From contig NZ_JAFIBU010000001.1 of the NCBI RefSeq assembly GCF_017833255.1, positions 3,166,501 through 3,230,500 on the forward strand: 64,000 bases of DNA. The letters are read 5' to 3'. The position numbers were made by a program, and so were the translations under genes. The notes below the pieces were generated by a model. That model had not been told where the DNA came from and did no database searches. It saw only the letters and a list, made by a program, of their open reading frames with translations. Position 1 is the stretch's first letter, and each line of letters starts with the position of its first letter. Of the stretch, positions 33,994 through 42,226 are shown piece after piece. Origin of the DNA: Paenibacillus sp. PvR098. Lineage in GTDB: Bacteria > Bacillota > Bacilli > Paenibacillales > NBRC-103111.

Positions 33994-35358
33994 CTATTTT
34001 AAAGAAATCAGCCCTACTGAATACAGGAAAATGAGCACAATCAGTACCGGACACACGACTCGAAGCAAGAACATCCATAGCTTATACCAGAAGCCGGACA
34101 GTCCCGCTTCCTCACCGGCACGTTTCCATGCATACCCAGTAAATAATGTAACGATAAGACCGCCAAGCGGCATCAATACATAGGAAGTAGCAAAATCGAA
34201 CAAATCGAAAATCGTTTTGCCCCCGACTTGGAAGGGGTTCAGGATTCCCGCAACGGAAAGGGCTGACGGAATGCCCACTAAAAAACAGAGGATCGATGTA
34301 TACACGGAAGCTTTTTTTCGGCTCAACTTCCATTTGTGCATAACGTACGCTACAGGCACTTCTAAAATAGAGACCGCAGAGGTTAGCGCAGCAATAGCAA
34401 GCAGCAGGAAGAATAAGCCTCCAAAGAAAAATCCAAACGGCATTTGCGAAAATGCAGCGGGCAGTGCCATAAAGACCAGTCCTACACCTTCACCGGGCTT
34501 AAGCCCATAGGAGAACACGGTAGGAAAAATAACTAAGCCTGCAATAAACGCGTAAATCAAATCGCCGAATCCAACGGCTAGCGTGGCAGCACCCAAGGAT
34601 TGCTTTTTCTCAACATAAGACCCATAAGTGAGCATACAGCCAAATCCGAGTGATAGGGAGAAGAAGGCATGCCCCATTGCCACTAGCGCCGATTCTGCAT
34701 TAAGTTTTGTGAAATCGGGTTTTAGGAAAAAGCTTACCCCCTCCCCTGCACCCGGAAGCGTTAGAGAACGAACCATAAGAATAAGCAAAATAATCAAAAA
34801 GCCTGGAATCAAAACCTTATTAAATTTTTCAATTCCGCCGGAAATGCCTTTGGCCAAAATCCAGCCGGTAAGCAGCATGACAACAGCCTGCCAAAACAGC
34901 GGCATATACCCGCCGGCAAAGGACACGAACTTCTCTTTATAGTCGACCCCCGGTTGAAACAGTAAGCCGGTAAACGATTCTACCGTATAATGCAGTGTCC
35001 ATCCCACCACCACTGCATAGTAGCACATAACCAGAAAAGCCGTAATCACGGGGAGCAGTCCGAGTATACCCCAGTATTTTTTTCCGGACAGGTTAAACAA
35101 GGAGGTGGATGCATTGCCCCTTCCGCCGCGGCCAATCGTCAACTCTGCGAGCAAAATCGGCAGTCCTGCTACAATTAAACAAATGATAAACAATAAGAAA
35201 AAAGCGGCGCCGCCGTATTGTCCTGTAATGTAAGGGAATTTCCACATATTCCCTAACCCTACTGAGCTTCCGATTGCCGCCAAAATAAACCCTGTGGAAG
35301 TAAAACGTTCGCTTACCCCTGCCTTAGGAGATGACTGGGATGCTGGTATCTTTCTCAT
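33994..35358 (-). CDS. Neurotransmitter:sodium symporter family transporter
   Basis: 454 residues with twelve predicted spans, an SNF-family sodium-coupled importer, probably of an amino acid. GFILAAIGSSVGLGNMWKFP is the hallmark of helix 1 with the substrate and sodium site; FFSLSLGFGCMLTYGSYVEK marks helix 6/7. Single gene with its own promoter and a small dyad. It lies at the left boundary of the accessory region. Confidence 0.94.
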   Translation of the reverse strand: MRKIPASQSSPKAGVSERFTSTGFILAAIGSSVGLGNMWKFPYITGQYGGAAFFLLFIICLIVAGLPILLAELTIGRGGRGNASTSLFNLSGKKYWGILGLLPVITAFLVMCYYAVVVGWTLHYTVESFTGLLFQPGVDYKEKFVSFAGGYMPLFWQAVVMLLTGWILAKGISGGIEKFNKVLIPGFLIILLILMVRSLTLPGAGEGVSFFLKPDFTKLNAESALVAMGHAFFSLSLGFGCMLTYGSYVEKKQSLGAATLAVGFGDLIYAFIAGLVIFPTVFSYGLKPGEGVGLVFMALPAAFSQMPFGFFFGGLFFLLLAIAALTSAVSILEVPVAYVMHKWKLSRKKASVYTSILCFLVGIPSALSVAGILNPFQVGGKTIFDLFDFATSYVLMPLGGLIVTLFTGYAWKRAGEEAGLSGFWYKLWMFLLRVVCPVLIVLIFLYSVGLISLK

Positions 35359-35381
35359 GATGTGTCTCCTGTTCTTTATAG

Positions 35382-35400
35382 TTATGCTAAACTAGCATAA
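35382..35400 (-). promoter_or_regulatory. Dyad in the promoter of the symporter gene
   Basis: TTATGCTA-AAC-TAGCATAA, perfect 8-bp arms. Minus-strand TTACAA and TAGCAT, 17 bases apart, would place it over the -10 region. Candidate operator. Confidence 0.5.
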
Positions 35401-35466
35401 AACGAATTGTAACTTCTGTCTATGCGGGAATAATTAGCAGCTTCTGCAAAGTTCTTTTCAAAATTT

Positions 35467-35489
35467 TTCCGTTACTTATAATACGATTT
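35467..35489 (-). other. Degenerate rlmH-end-like att site
   Basis: Matches the copy at 38033 at 17 of 23 positions. Read on the minus strand it contains CGTATTATAAGTAA where intact copies have CGTATCATAAGTAG. Possible left limit of the accessory region; weakest of the four copies. The stretch 35490-35780 between it and the iterons holds nothing I recognise. Confidence 0.4.
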
Positions 35490-35789
35490 ACCGTATTGCG
35501 TTTCGATATACCATTTTAGAGAAGATTAAAGTGCGATTTGATGTGAACGTCTAGGCTCCGTGCTAATGCTAGGTTTCTTTTCTCGGAAAGAACTGTTTTA
35601 GTACGGGATCAACTCCCAGGGCTGTCACGTTCTCCCGGCTACCGCCAGCATATAACCGCCAGTAATAAAGGCCAACCAGTAAACTCTGATTGACCTAATA
35701 ATACGAAAGGTATGCCTTATTGCCTTATGAACTTTTAATAACTTGCAAATATAGCTTCATAGCGCTATTAATTGTTACGGAAATTATTT

Positions 35790-35876
35790 AGTATTACTTT
35801 GTATTATAAAGTAATACCTAATGGTGTGTAATACTAAGTAATACTTGGTATTTTTAAGTGATATATAGTATTACTT
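35790..35876. repeat. Iteron cluster AGTATTACTT (candidate parC)
   Basis: At least four copies of AGTATTACTT or its complement within 87 bases: 35790-35800 (direct), 35808-35818 (inverse), 35836-35846 (inverse) and 35867-35876 (direct), plus a partial GTAATACT at 35828. It lies just downstream of the partner gene of the actin-like pair, and another copy sits in the promoter of the pair at 37675. This is the pattern of a centromere-like site bound by a ParR-type protein. Confidence 0.7.
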
Positions 35877-35928
35877 AATGGGTCTCTTGTCGTTTTAATA
35901 TAAATCCTGCTTTTCAAAGTGTTTCCGA

Positions 35929-36399
35929 TTAAACCCATGATTCAATATCCTCATCATCGATTTCATCATCAGCATTCAGTTCGGTCATGGGGCGTGTAGA
36001 TACCTCGGGTTGTCTCGTCTCTTTCTGAGGCATAGACAGGTTCGGCCGTTCCGGCTCCTCCCGTTGAACGGACTGTCCAGCAGAGGCTTCTTCTCTCCCC
36101 TCACGTATTTCCCGCATTCCGTCGACGAGAACAACCGTCGCGTTAGGAAGCAGCTCATTTGATTGGGGAGTGTTCATGGGTCCTTCCTGCAGAGGTGGAA
36201 CCGATCCCAACACGTTTCTTTCTACCGGTATAAAAGTCTGCAGATTGCGAACCCCATTATGAAGAATTTCGTGCTCGATTAGGTACCGCAATGAATCCAT
36301 CAAATTCGTTTGTGCATTGATCCAATTCATCACTGAAGGATCTTCTGTTTTTTTTGTTTTCAAACTGATGTTGTCGCCGGGTTGTTTCGTCTTTTTCAC
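35929..36399 (-). CDS. ParR-like partner protein of actin-like pair 2
   Basis: 156 residues. The conserved part is WINAQTNLMDSLRYLIEHEI followed by LHNGVRNLQTFIP, a short helical DNA-binding-type segment like those of partners of plasmid and phage ParM proteins. The C-terminal half is acidic and disordered (ends DDEIDDEDIESWV). GTG at 36399 has GGAAGG 8 bases upstream. It would bind the AGTATTACTT iterons and the ParM filament; this role is inferred from position, length and the repeats. Confidence 0.7.
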   Translation of the reverse strand: MKKTKQPGDNISLKTKKTEDPSVMNWINAQTNLMDSLRYLIEHEILHNGVRNLQTFIPVERNVLGSVPPLQEGPMNTPQSNELLPNATVVLVDGMREIREGREEASAGQSVQREEPERPNLSMPQKETRQPEVSTRPMTELNADDEIDDEDIESWV

Positions 36400-36445
36400 G
36401 CGTGCCACCTTCCGGTATACCTTGGATTAACCACAGACCGTGCCC

Positions 36446-37642
36446 TTAGACAGGCTGTACCGCTTTATTTTTCAGGGCCTCGTAGATCTTTCCACGAACA
36501 AAGGAATCCAGCCCCATGGCATTCATCTGAACCGCATAGTCGGCCGGTATATACAAAAGCTGCATTTCCCGTTCCACACACAGCTCCTCCAGCGGCGGAT
36601 AAAGGAGGGAACGCATCGAAATACTGCCCCCTCCATAGACACAGATCAGGTCGATCTCATTCCGTGCTTTGGTCAGCTGTCGTTTGACATTCTGCACGAT
36701 TTGCCTTACTTGGCTTTCCATAGGCCTTTTCAGCGTTTTAATGGCCCGAGCATGATACTTATGCTTGGGACTCTTAATGACATCGCTGAAAAATTGCCGC
36801 GGGCTGTCGTGCAGATGAATCAGCCTGTTGAATTCATCCAGGGCTTCCTCGATAGCATAGCCTGTTCCATGGTGGCTGCCATGGACAAATTGGCGCAAAA
36901 ACTTATTTCCCTCAGTGATCGGATATTCAGTAGACCCATCACCGATGTCCACGTGAAGAATGCGTTTATCTTTGAAATAATTGCCGTTGAACTTCTTATC
37001 AAATTCATAGTTTTCGATGAACTCTTGAAATATTTCCCCTTCTCTCCAATTTCCATCAGAATCCTTCTGGAGTGTGAAGATTACGGGTGTTGCTTCCGGA
37101 ATTACTTTTGTGAATGGAAAAACGATTTTGACCGCCACCCGATGGATACCAAGATGTACCGTGACATGGTGGAAGCCAGTAGTAAACCGTTTCTCAAACT
37201 TTGCTGAAGTTTCATCCGTATGCTGGGTAACCGGCAAAGCCGTGGCCATATCCACTTCGACATCGATGTGATCTGGTACCTTTTTCTCTTCCTCGTACGC
37301 CTTTTGCACCGCTACTGCGGCAATTTGAGCCAACGTATTCACAACCGGTAAATCCATATCGCATTTCATATCGATGCCGATCTGCAAATTATCCAAAATT
37401 TCTCCGCTTTCCAGAGCAAATTTACCGACATAATACATTCCTGGGCGGGCAGCCGGAGAATCGACGGTCACAACTAACTGTTCCTGCAGGTTCTTTATGA
37501 AACTCTCGGGCGCCTGTTCCTCGCTCCACGGAAGCTCGTCCACCGAACAATTGACATTCGGCTGCTGGATCAACTTGCCGTCTATGATTAGATCATGTTC
37601 GCTATTTCCGTTATCATTACCTACGAAAAAATGATAATTCAT
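36446..37642 (-). CDS. ParM/StbA-like actin-family ATPase (pair 2)
   Basis: 398 residues with the actin-fold motifs FFVGNDNGNSEHD (phosphate-1), LHVDIGDGSTEYPIT (phosphate-2) and ICVYGGGSISM (adenosine). Not closely similar to the ParM-like protein at 22.6 kb, so acquired separately. AGGAGG precedes the ATG. An AGTATTACTTT copy in its upstream region suggests self-regulation by the partner protein, as in parMRC systems. Located in the module between the att-like sites at 35.5 and 38.0 kb. Confidence 0.88.
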   Translation of the reverse strand: MNYHFFVGNDNGNSEHDLIIDGKLIQQPNVNCSVDELPWSEEQAPESFIKNLQEQLVVTVDSPAARPGMYYVGKFALESGEILDNLQIGIDMKCDMDLPVVNTLAQIAAVAVQKAYEEEKKVPDHIDVEVDMATALPVTQHTDETSAKFEKRFTTGFHHVTVHLGIHRVAVKIVFPFTKVIPEATPVIFTLQKDSDGNWREGEIFQEFIENYEFDKKFNGNYFKDKRILHVDIGDGSTEYPITEGNKFLRQFVHGSHHGTGYAIEEALDEFNRLIHLHDSPRQFFSDVIKSPKHKYHARAIKTLKRPMESQVRQIVQNVKRQLTKARNEIDLICVYGGGSISMRSLLYPPLEELCVEREMQLLYIPADYAVQMNAMGLDSFVRGKIYEALKNKAVQPV

Positions 37643-37674
37643 GAAGTCTTCCTCCTATTATGTAAAATGGGTAC

Positions 37675-37685
37675 AGTATTACTTT
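37675..37685. promoter_or_regulatory. Single iteron in the promoter region of actin-like pair 2
   Basis: AGTATTACTTT, identical to the first copy of the downstream cluster at 35790. It is 33 bases before the ATG, so binding of the partner protein could repress the operon. The remaining 37686-38032 is AT-rich without a gene that I can support. Confidence 0.6.
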
Positions 37686-38032
37686 GCCATACACGGTGTT
37701 ATTTAACAATCCACTAATAGACTCATAAATGGAGTAAACAGTGTTTTCATGCTAAAAGGTGTTATAGTATTGGGTCAACGTTGAAATATAAAGGGCTTAA
37801 GGCTCTTTCATCGCCAATTTACGACAAAGGCAATCGAATTATTCAACTCTTTCGTTTCAAAAAACTCCTTTAATGAATATTTCTCCCTATACCGACCTCT
37901 TATGGGTAAAAAAGTGCCTATCTGAATCATATCAAAAGGAATATGGGGAATTTGTCATATTGTGTAGTTCCTAATAAATTTATTCCGAGCCAAGAATATA
38001 CTAGTTTCATATCAAGCGGTTAATGTCAAAAA

Positions 38033-38078
38033 TTTCGCCTACTTATGATACGGTTCACCGTATCATAAGTAGGCGAAA
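38033..38078. other. rlmH-end-derived att site with perfect 22-bp palindrome
   Basis: 46 bases, two 22-base arms and a 2-base centre (CTTATGATACGGT meets ACCGTATCATAAG). On the minus strand it contains GAACCGTATCATAAGTAG, which spells Glu-Pro-Tyr-His-Lys-stop like the end of rlmH, then GGCGAA as after rlmH. A 24-base stretch aligns with 44893-44917 at 22 positions with one gap. It marks the junction between modules A and B. Confidence 0.75.
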
Positions 38079-38130
38079 GTTTTAAGGTCACCCTCAATGT
38101 ATGGCGCCCCCCGATTCTTTAACAAAGCCT

Positions 38131-39378
38131 TTAAAACATGAAAGGAAAAGCAAATGTAACGAATGCTGCCCAAAGTCCGTAAGCCGGCAAATACTTCGTA
38201 ACGGCAACGTGGATGGTTGTAGGCCCGGTTTTGTTTCGTAGAAAAGGCAAATAGGAAAGCATAATCCAAATCAAATGGGCCCAGATCAGTAGGTTTAGAC
38301 CTAAACCAGCAAGCCGGTTGGGTGTAATCCCATAAGAAGAAAGCCTGAACACTATAGCTGATACAGCCACACTATCAATGATAAGAGCAAGAACAATCAA
38401 GGCAAAATTTATATAATCGGAAATATGCTTTTTCTCGTCTGTGCCGCTTTCGGTAATGGAGAATATGGTCACGACCAATACACTTAGGAGTACTCCGTTG
38501 AAGGACAGGAGGAAATTGCGGTCCAGGAATGGATTTTTTCCGACCCAAAAAACCGTTATCAGATAGATCAACAAGGTGGCCAGTACAAGAGGACTAAAAA
38601 TTTTGGCTATATAGGGTGCAATATTTTTAGCAAGTTTAAGGTTCCTTGTCACCAGGTATGCAGCCACAATAGCGAGAGCGGCAGCGCCAAATAAAACGAC
38701 ATTTTTAAAATAGAATTCAGATATATCCATCCCGACAAAGGTAAATAGCCGCATGGTTAATCCTGTTAGCAGCATTCCGCTAATTGCCATGCTGGCGTAT
38801 AGTATGCAAAATTCCCCATTAAATTTCAGATAGGCTAATCTTGTGCTGCCTGTGCCATATTCATTTCCTGTAAACGCAAGCCCCAATAATACCCACAGGA
38901 AGATGGGAAGGTGCAGATAAACCAGGATAATACTGTCTTTATGCTCTAGCGGCAGCATATTCAGATAAAGTCCGGAAATTAGGAATAACGATACAAGGGT
39001 ATAAAGAATAATTTTTTTTGGGGGATTATGGTATACAAAATAGGCGGCAATAAAGGGAAGTATTCCAAAAACAAGATTAATTGGGGCTATCGCTTGCTGT
39101 TCGACAAAATGAAAAAGGATCCTGGTGCAGATCCCGGCCAAAATGGCCCAAAAGCCCATAAATAAGGAATCTTTTTGAAGCAAGGGAGCGTTTTCTGTAT
39201 TTGCACGCTCATTGAAATGCAATCTTTCATACCAAACCGCAAGAACAGGCGAATCAGGGTTTTGTTCCCAGGCTTCTGAGAGTGCCTTTTTAAAAGCTTC
39301 GGGTTCTTTTCGAAACATACTCTCCAGCTCATGCGGGTTCGTCATATTTTCCATAATAATCAGATGGTTCATACCCAT
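38131..39378 (-). CDS. Multi-span membrane protein (possibly DUF4153-like)
   Basis: 415 residues. A soluble N-terminal region (NPHELESMFRKEPEAFKKAL) is followed by about eleven hydrophobic spans. GGAGG lies 7 bases before the ATG at 39378; an upstream ATG has no site. It follows a small HTH gene by 28 bases and a DUF2975 gene, so the three are co-expressed. I cannot assign a function; DUF4153 is a tentative impression from the layout and would need a profile search. Confidence 0.7.
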   Translation of the reverse strand: MGMNHLIIMENMTNPHELESMFRKEPEAFKKALSEAWEQNPDSPVLAVWYERLHFNERANTENAPLLQKDSLFMGFWAILAGICTRILFHFVEQQAIAPINLVFGILPFIAAYFVYHNPPKKIILYTLVSLFLISGLYLNMLPLEHKDSIILVYLHLPIFLWVLLGLAFTGNEYGTGSTRLAYLKFNGEFCILYASMAISGMLLTGLTMRLFTFVGMDISEFYFKNVVLFGAAALAIVAAYLVTRNLKLAKNIAPYIAKIFSPLVLATLLIYLITVFWVGKNPFLDRNFLLSFNGVLLSVLVVTIFSITESGTDEKKHISDYINFALIVLALIIDSVAVSAIVFRLSSYGITPNRLAGLGLNLLIWAHLIWIMLSYLPFLRNKTGPTTIHVAVTKYLPAYGLWAAFVTFAFPFMF

Positions 39379-39406
39379 GGCTATGCCTCCGTTTAACCAA
39401 ACTATG

Positions 39407-39628
39407 TTAGGCTTGACTGTCTTCGTCACTTTTATATTCCAAAAGATCTCCAGGCTGACATTCTAACGCCTTGCAAATCGCCTCCAGCGTTGATACTCGA
39501 ATTGCTTTGGCCTTTCCGTTTTTCAATATGGAGAGATTGGCCATCGTTATGCCAACCCTATCCGAGAGCTCTGTGACGCTCATTTTCCTTTTTGCCAGCA
39601 TCACATCAATATTGATGATAATCGCCAT
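39407..39628 (-). CDS. YozG-like Cro/CI-family HTH regulator
   Basis: 73 residues, a single helix-turn-helix: MLAKRKMSVTELSDRVGITM followed by ANLSILKNGKAKAIRVSTLE. It is of the YozG type that is commonly encoded beside DUF2975 membrane proteins. ATG at 39628 has GAGGTG 6 bases upstream. The stop of the DUF2975 gene lies 10 bases before it. It probably regulates its own operon. Confidence 0.88.
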   Translation of the reverse strand: MAIIINIDVMLAKRKMSVTELSDRVGITMANLSILKNGKAKAIRVSTLEAICKALECQPGDLLEYKSDEDSQA

Positions 39629-39638
39629 GTCATTCACC

Positions 39639-40121
39639 TCAGACCGTTAAATCATTTTCTGTTTTAATATCTATGGCTTCTTTGAGAAGCTTTTGAAGGA
39701 CAGCAGCAAAGACTGCAATCACCATGGAAGCAAAAATCATGATCAATCCAATTACGATGATACCTGGGGCATCGTCTCCCTCTGCCAGGAGATAAAAGAG
39801 CGGCATGCCTAATACATACAAGGTACCGATTGTGACAGCGCAGTATTTTATATTCCTTAAAGCTCTTACGGATAATTCCGAGAAAGCTGTGTTCTTGTCA
39901 ATATAGCTTAAAAGTTTAAAGGCTTGATACAGCGCAAAGTAAAAAGGGATTACCGTTGCATACAAATCGATAAAAGCGAGATATTTCAGATAAGCCATGT
40001 CTGGGTACAGTTCCGCCGTATACTTTCCGATCTCAGGAACCAAAAATATGCACAAAGCCAGAACTGGTATTCCAATAAAAATTACAGCTATCTTTAAAAA
40101 GAGTGTAGTTCCCCGTTTCAC
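39639..40121 (-). CDS. DUF2975 membrane protein (YoaS-like)
   Basis: 160 residues, four predicted spans, with LSYIDKNTAFSELSVRALRN between spans 2 and 3, the conserved loop of DUF2975. A GTG at 40121 with GAGGTG 6 bases upstream is preferred. First gene of the module B operon. In Bacillus the YoaS/YozG pair has this same order. Function unknown; membrane signalling to the HTH protein is a guess. Confidence 0.85.
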   Translation of the reverse strand: MKRGTTLFLKIAVIFIGIPVLALCIFLVPEIGKYTAELYPDMAYLKYLAFIDLYATVIPFYFALYQAFKLLSYIDKNTAFSELSVRALRNIKYCAVTIGTLYVLGMPLFYLLAEGDDAPGIIVIGLIMIFASMVIAVFAAVLQKLLKEAIDIKTENDLTV

Positions 40122-40154
40122 AAAAAGCACCTCAACTTATTTAGTGTTAATTTG

Positions 40155-40183
40155 ATTGTATCACCGTATTTATCGTTTTACAA
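40155..40183 (-). promoter_or_regulatory. Promoter of the DUF2975 operon
   Basis: Minus-strand TTGTAA (40183-40178) and TACAAT (40160-40155) with 17 bases between. TATTTAT/ATAAATA half-sites flank the -35. Confidence 0.6.
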
Positions 40184-40218
40184 TAAATAATTACTGTTTA
40201 AGATTATATTTTTATCCC

Positions 40219-40249
40219 AAAAAAAGACCCTCCGCCTAGGCCGGAGGGT
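40219..40249 (-). terminator. Terminator at the junction of modules B and C
   Basis: Minus-strand ACCCTCCG / CGGAGGGT stem followed by CTTTTTTT. It would end transcripts coming from the helicase operon of module C, beyond the att-like site. Confidence 0.8.
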
Positions 40250-40273
40250 TTGGAGCACGCTTATGATCGATGT

Positions 40274-40321
40274 TTTCGCCTCATTTATGATACGGTTCAG
40301 CATATCATCAAGAAGGCGAAA
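40274..40321. other. rlmH-end-derived att site (module B/C junction)
   Basis: 40274-40298 matches the rlmH end (44893-44917) at 22 of 25 positions without gaps. On the minus strand GAACCGTATCATAAATGA spells Glu-Pro-Tyr-His-Lys-stop, followed by GGCGAA as downstream of rlmH. An imperfect inverted arm (GCATATCATCAAGAAGGCGA) follows on the right, like the palindrome at 38033. Confidence 0.8.
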
Positions 40322-40481
40322 TTTAAGAGAGCAGAATTCCTGTTAATTTTAGCGAGCAAAGAATGCATCATACGTTTTACGCCTTATATCCCACTCACAA
40401 TAATCTGTATATCCCATTTAGATAGAGCGCTAAATCAGTAAAGCAGAATATCAAATCAATCTTCTGCTTTTTACCACTGGC

Positions 40482-42212
40482 TTAAATCAATAAGTTTAGA
40501 CTACTTAGTAGATTTTTCTTTTCAGCTATTGTTAACTCGCTCTTATCACTTTTAGAAAAGTAAAAAACAGGAAATTTTCCTTGACTAACAGATTTGTTGT
40601 ATCCTAATTTAACAAGATAATTTTTGAATTTTGTCAATTCATCTTTTTTAACATTTCCAATACTTTTAAGCGTTACTAAATAAACTGTTGTATCGTTATC
40701 AATTAACCTTATCAGCACATTGTTTGCTTCATTGGAAAAATTCACTTTTATTGTATTCTCAAGTGTTATATCTTTGACCTTTAAAAAGCTATTGAGCACT
40801 TTTGATTGCCTTATTCTCTGAATTTGATCAATTAATCCCTTTGTTATTTTCGACTCATCATAACTATCCAACGAATTATCATCCACAGTGAAAAGATCAC
40901 CGTTATAGAGATCCTCTTCAATATTTGGTGATTTGTTGTTTATATAACTTACTGGGAATCTATCACATATTAAAGCCCTTATTTCAGCTAATTGCTTGTC
41001 TATTACTTCAACTAATTGCTCATTTCTATATAATTCATTGGTAATAATACGACTTAATCCAGAAAAACCTGAGCTTGTTCCAATAAAACCATAGATGAGA
41101 AAATTGTATCTCAATCCATGCTGACTTATTAACAATTCTAGCTCTTCTATATTTCTATTCTTTAATAAGAATAACAAGAAGCTTTTTAGTACAAGTGAGT
41201 TTATTGAATTAATATCAACCTGATAATTTCTGTTAAATAATCTTTCATTGATAATATTAATATCGGCATTATATTGTGCCATTAAATCTGGTGCATTTTC
41301 TTGAACAATCATTCTTATATTTATTAAGTCTTCTTTTTTAAGTTCTAATTCTAAGTTATTCCCTTTATCAATTAATCGATTAGTGATACTTTCGTATATT
41401 TTGAGCTCAATGGCTGATATGACTTCAATATGATTAAACTCTATAGTCCTGTTGTTAGTTAAGTGACGGATTAAACTAAAATCATAGTTATGTATCTTAG
41501 GTGCTGACCAAACGTACTTTCCGACCAATTTAAGACCATCTTCAATAAAATTAGAGTATGGAAAAGGGAGCTTGTGAGCAAGAGAAATAGCCTTGTCAAT
41601 ATATTCGACTAGTTCGTTTACATCGGAATCTTCAAGTGATGAATAATATTTATAAAGGAAAGCATAAAGTAGGCCTTTTATTTTATTGTATAGTCTGTCG
41701 TTTGCTACTTGTTTCCTTACAACTTCAATATTCGACGGGTCAACTTCTAAGTTATCAATAATATATTCTTTTAATATGTTTTCTGTAATCAAGATAAAGT
41801 TATTTCGATATTTATGTACTGTTTTTACTTCTTCAACGATCTTACTCTTAGCAAGAACCTTCTTAACGTGTAGTTCATCAAAGAACCTGAATTTAACCGT
41901 TTTTTCGTCAAAATATACTGTCTTGGGATAAATATATATTTCATCATTAATTCTGTGATAATGTTCGCAATCTGTTAATTCTAATTCTAAGATTATTGGA
42001 TATTCATCGTATTCCGACTCTTGATTAGAAATCAATTTAAATCTTGGTGGTGTTGAGAAAAAAGTTAAGTAATCTGGGCTTATGGACATCTCTGTCTCAA
42101 AGTGTCTCTTTGTCCCGAATCCTCTAATATCATAAAAACTTTTGGGAGAAATACTTTCTGTAGCCAGCATGTCATTAAAATTTAAAGATGTTGTTGGATA
42201 AAATAATCTCAT
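40482..42212 (-). CDS. Uncharacterised 576-residue protein paired with a UvrD-like helicase
   Basis: No domain recognised. The N-terminus (LFYPTTSLNFNDMLATESIS then PKSFYDIRGFGTKRHFE) looks like a compact conserved enzymatic or recognition segment. The middle is helical and charged and the C-terminus ends with ELTIAEKKNLLSSLNLLI. ATG at 42212 has GAGGAG 7 bases upstream. It follows the helicase gene by 14 bases. Base composition is far more AT-rich than the housekeeping genes. A two-gene nuclease-or-effector plus helicase arrangement on an accessory cassette suggests antiphage defence, but this is inference. It shows no TOPRIM or OLD ATPase motif, so it is not GajA. Confidence 0.75.
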   Translation of the reverse strand: MRLFYPTTSLNFNDMLATESISPKSFYDIRGFGTKRHFETEMSISPDYLTFFSTPPRFKLISNQESEYDEYPIILELELTDCEHYHRINDEIYIYPKTVYFDEKTVKFRFFDELHVKKVLAKSKIVEEVKTVHKYRNNFILITENILKEYIIDNLEVDPSNIEVVRKQVANDRLYNKIKGLLYAFLYKYYSSLEDSDVNELVEYIDKAISLAHKLPFPYSNFIEDGLKLVGKYVWSAPKIHNYDFSLIRHLTNNRTIEFNHIEVISAIELKIYESITNRLIDKGNNLELELKKEDLINIRMIVQENAPDLMAQYNADINIINERLFNRNYQVDINSINSLVLKSFLLFLLKNRNIEELELLISQHGLRYNFLIYGFIGTSSGFSGLSRIITNELYRNEQLVEVIDKQLAEIRALICDRFPVSYINNKSPNIEEDLYNGDLFTVDDNSLDSYDESKITKGLIDQIQRIRQSKVLNSFLKVKDITLENTIKVNFSNEANNVLIRLIDNDTTVYLVTLKSIGNVKKDELTKFKNYLVKLGYNKSVSQGKFPVFYFSKSDKSELTIAEKKNLLSSLNLLI

Positions 42213-42226
42213 TATTTTTCTCCTCA

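Noticed and set aside
35490-35780. Searched for a gene or transposase remnant
   Set aside because: No frame with recognisable similarity; left unassigned.
35790-35876. Repeat cluster considered as a CRISPR array
   Set aside because: Repeats are about 10 bases, occur in both orientations, have irregular short spacing and no cas genes; iterons fit better.
36440-37207. Long open frame on the plus strand opposite the ParM-like gene
   Set aside because: Shadow of the real gene: the minus-strand frame has all actin-fold motifs and a strong ribosome site. The same applies to long frames opposite walH, walK and walR.
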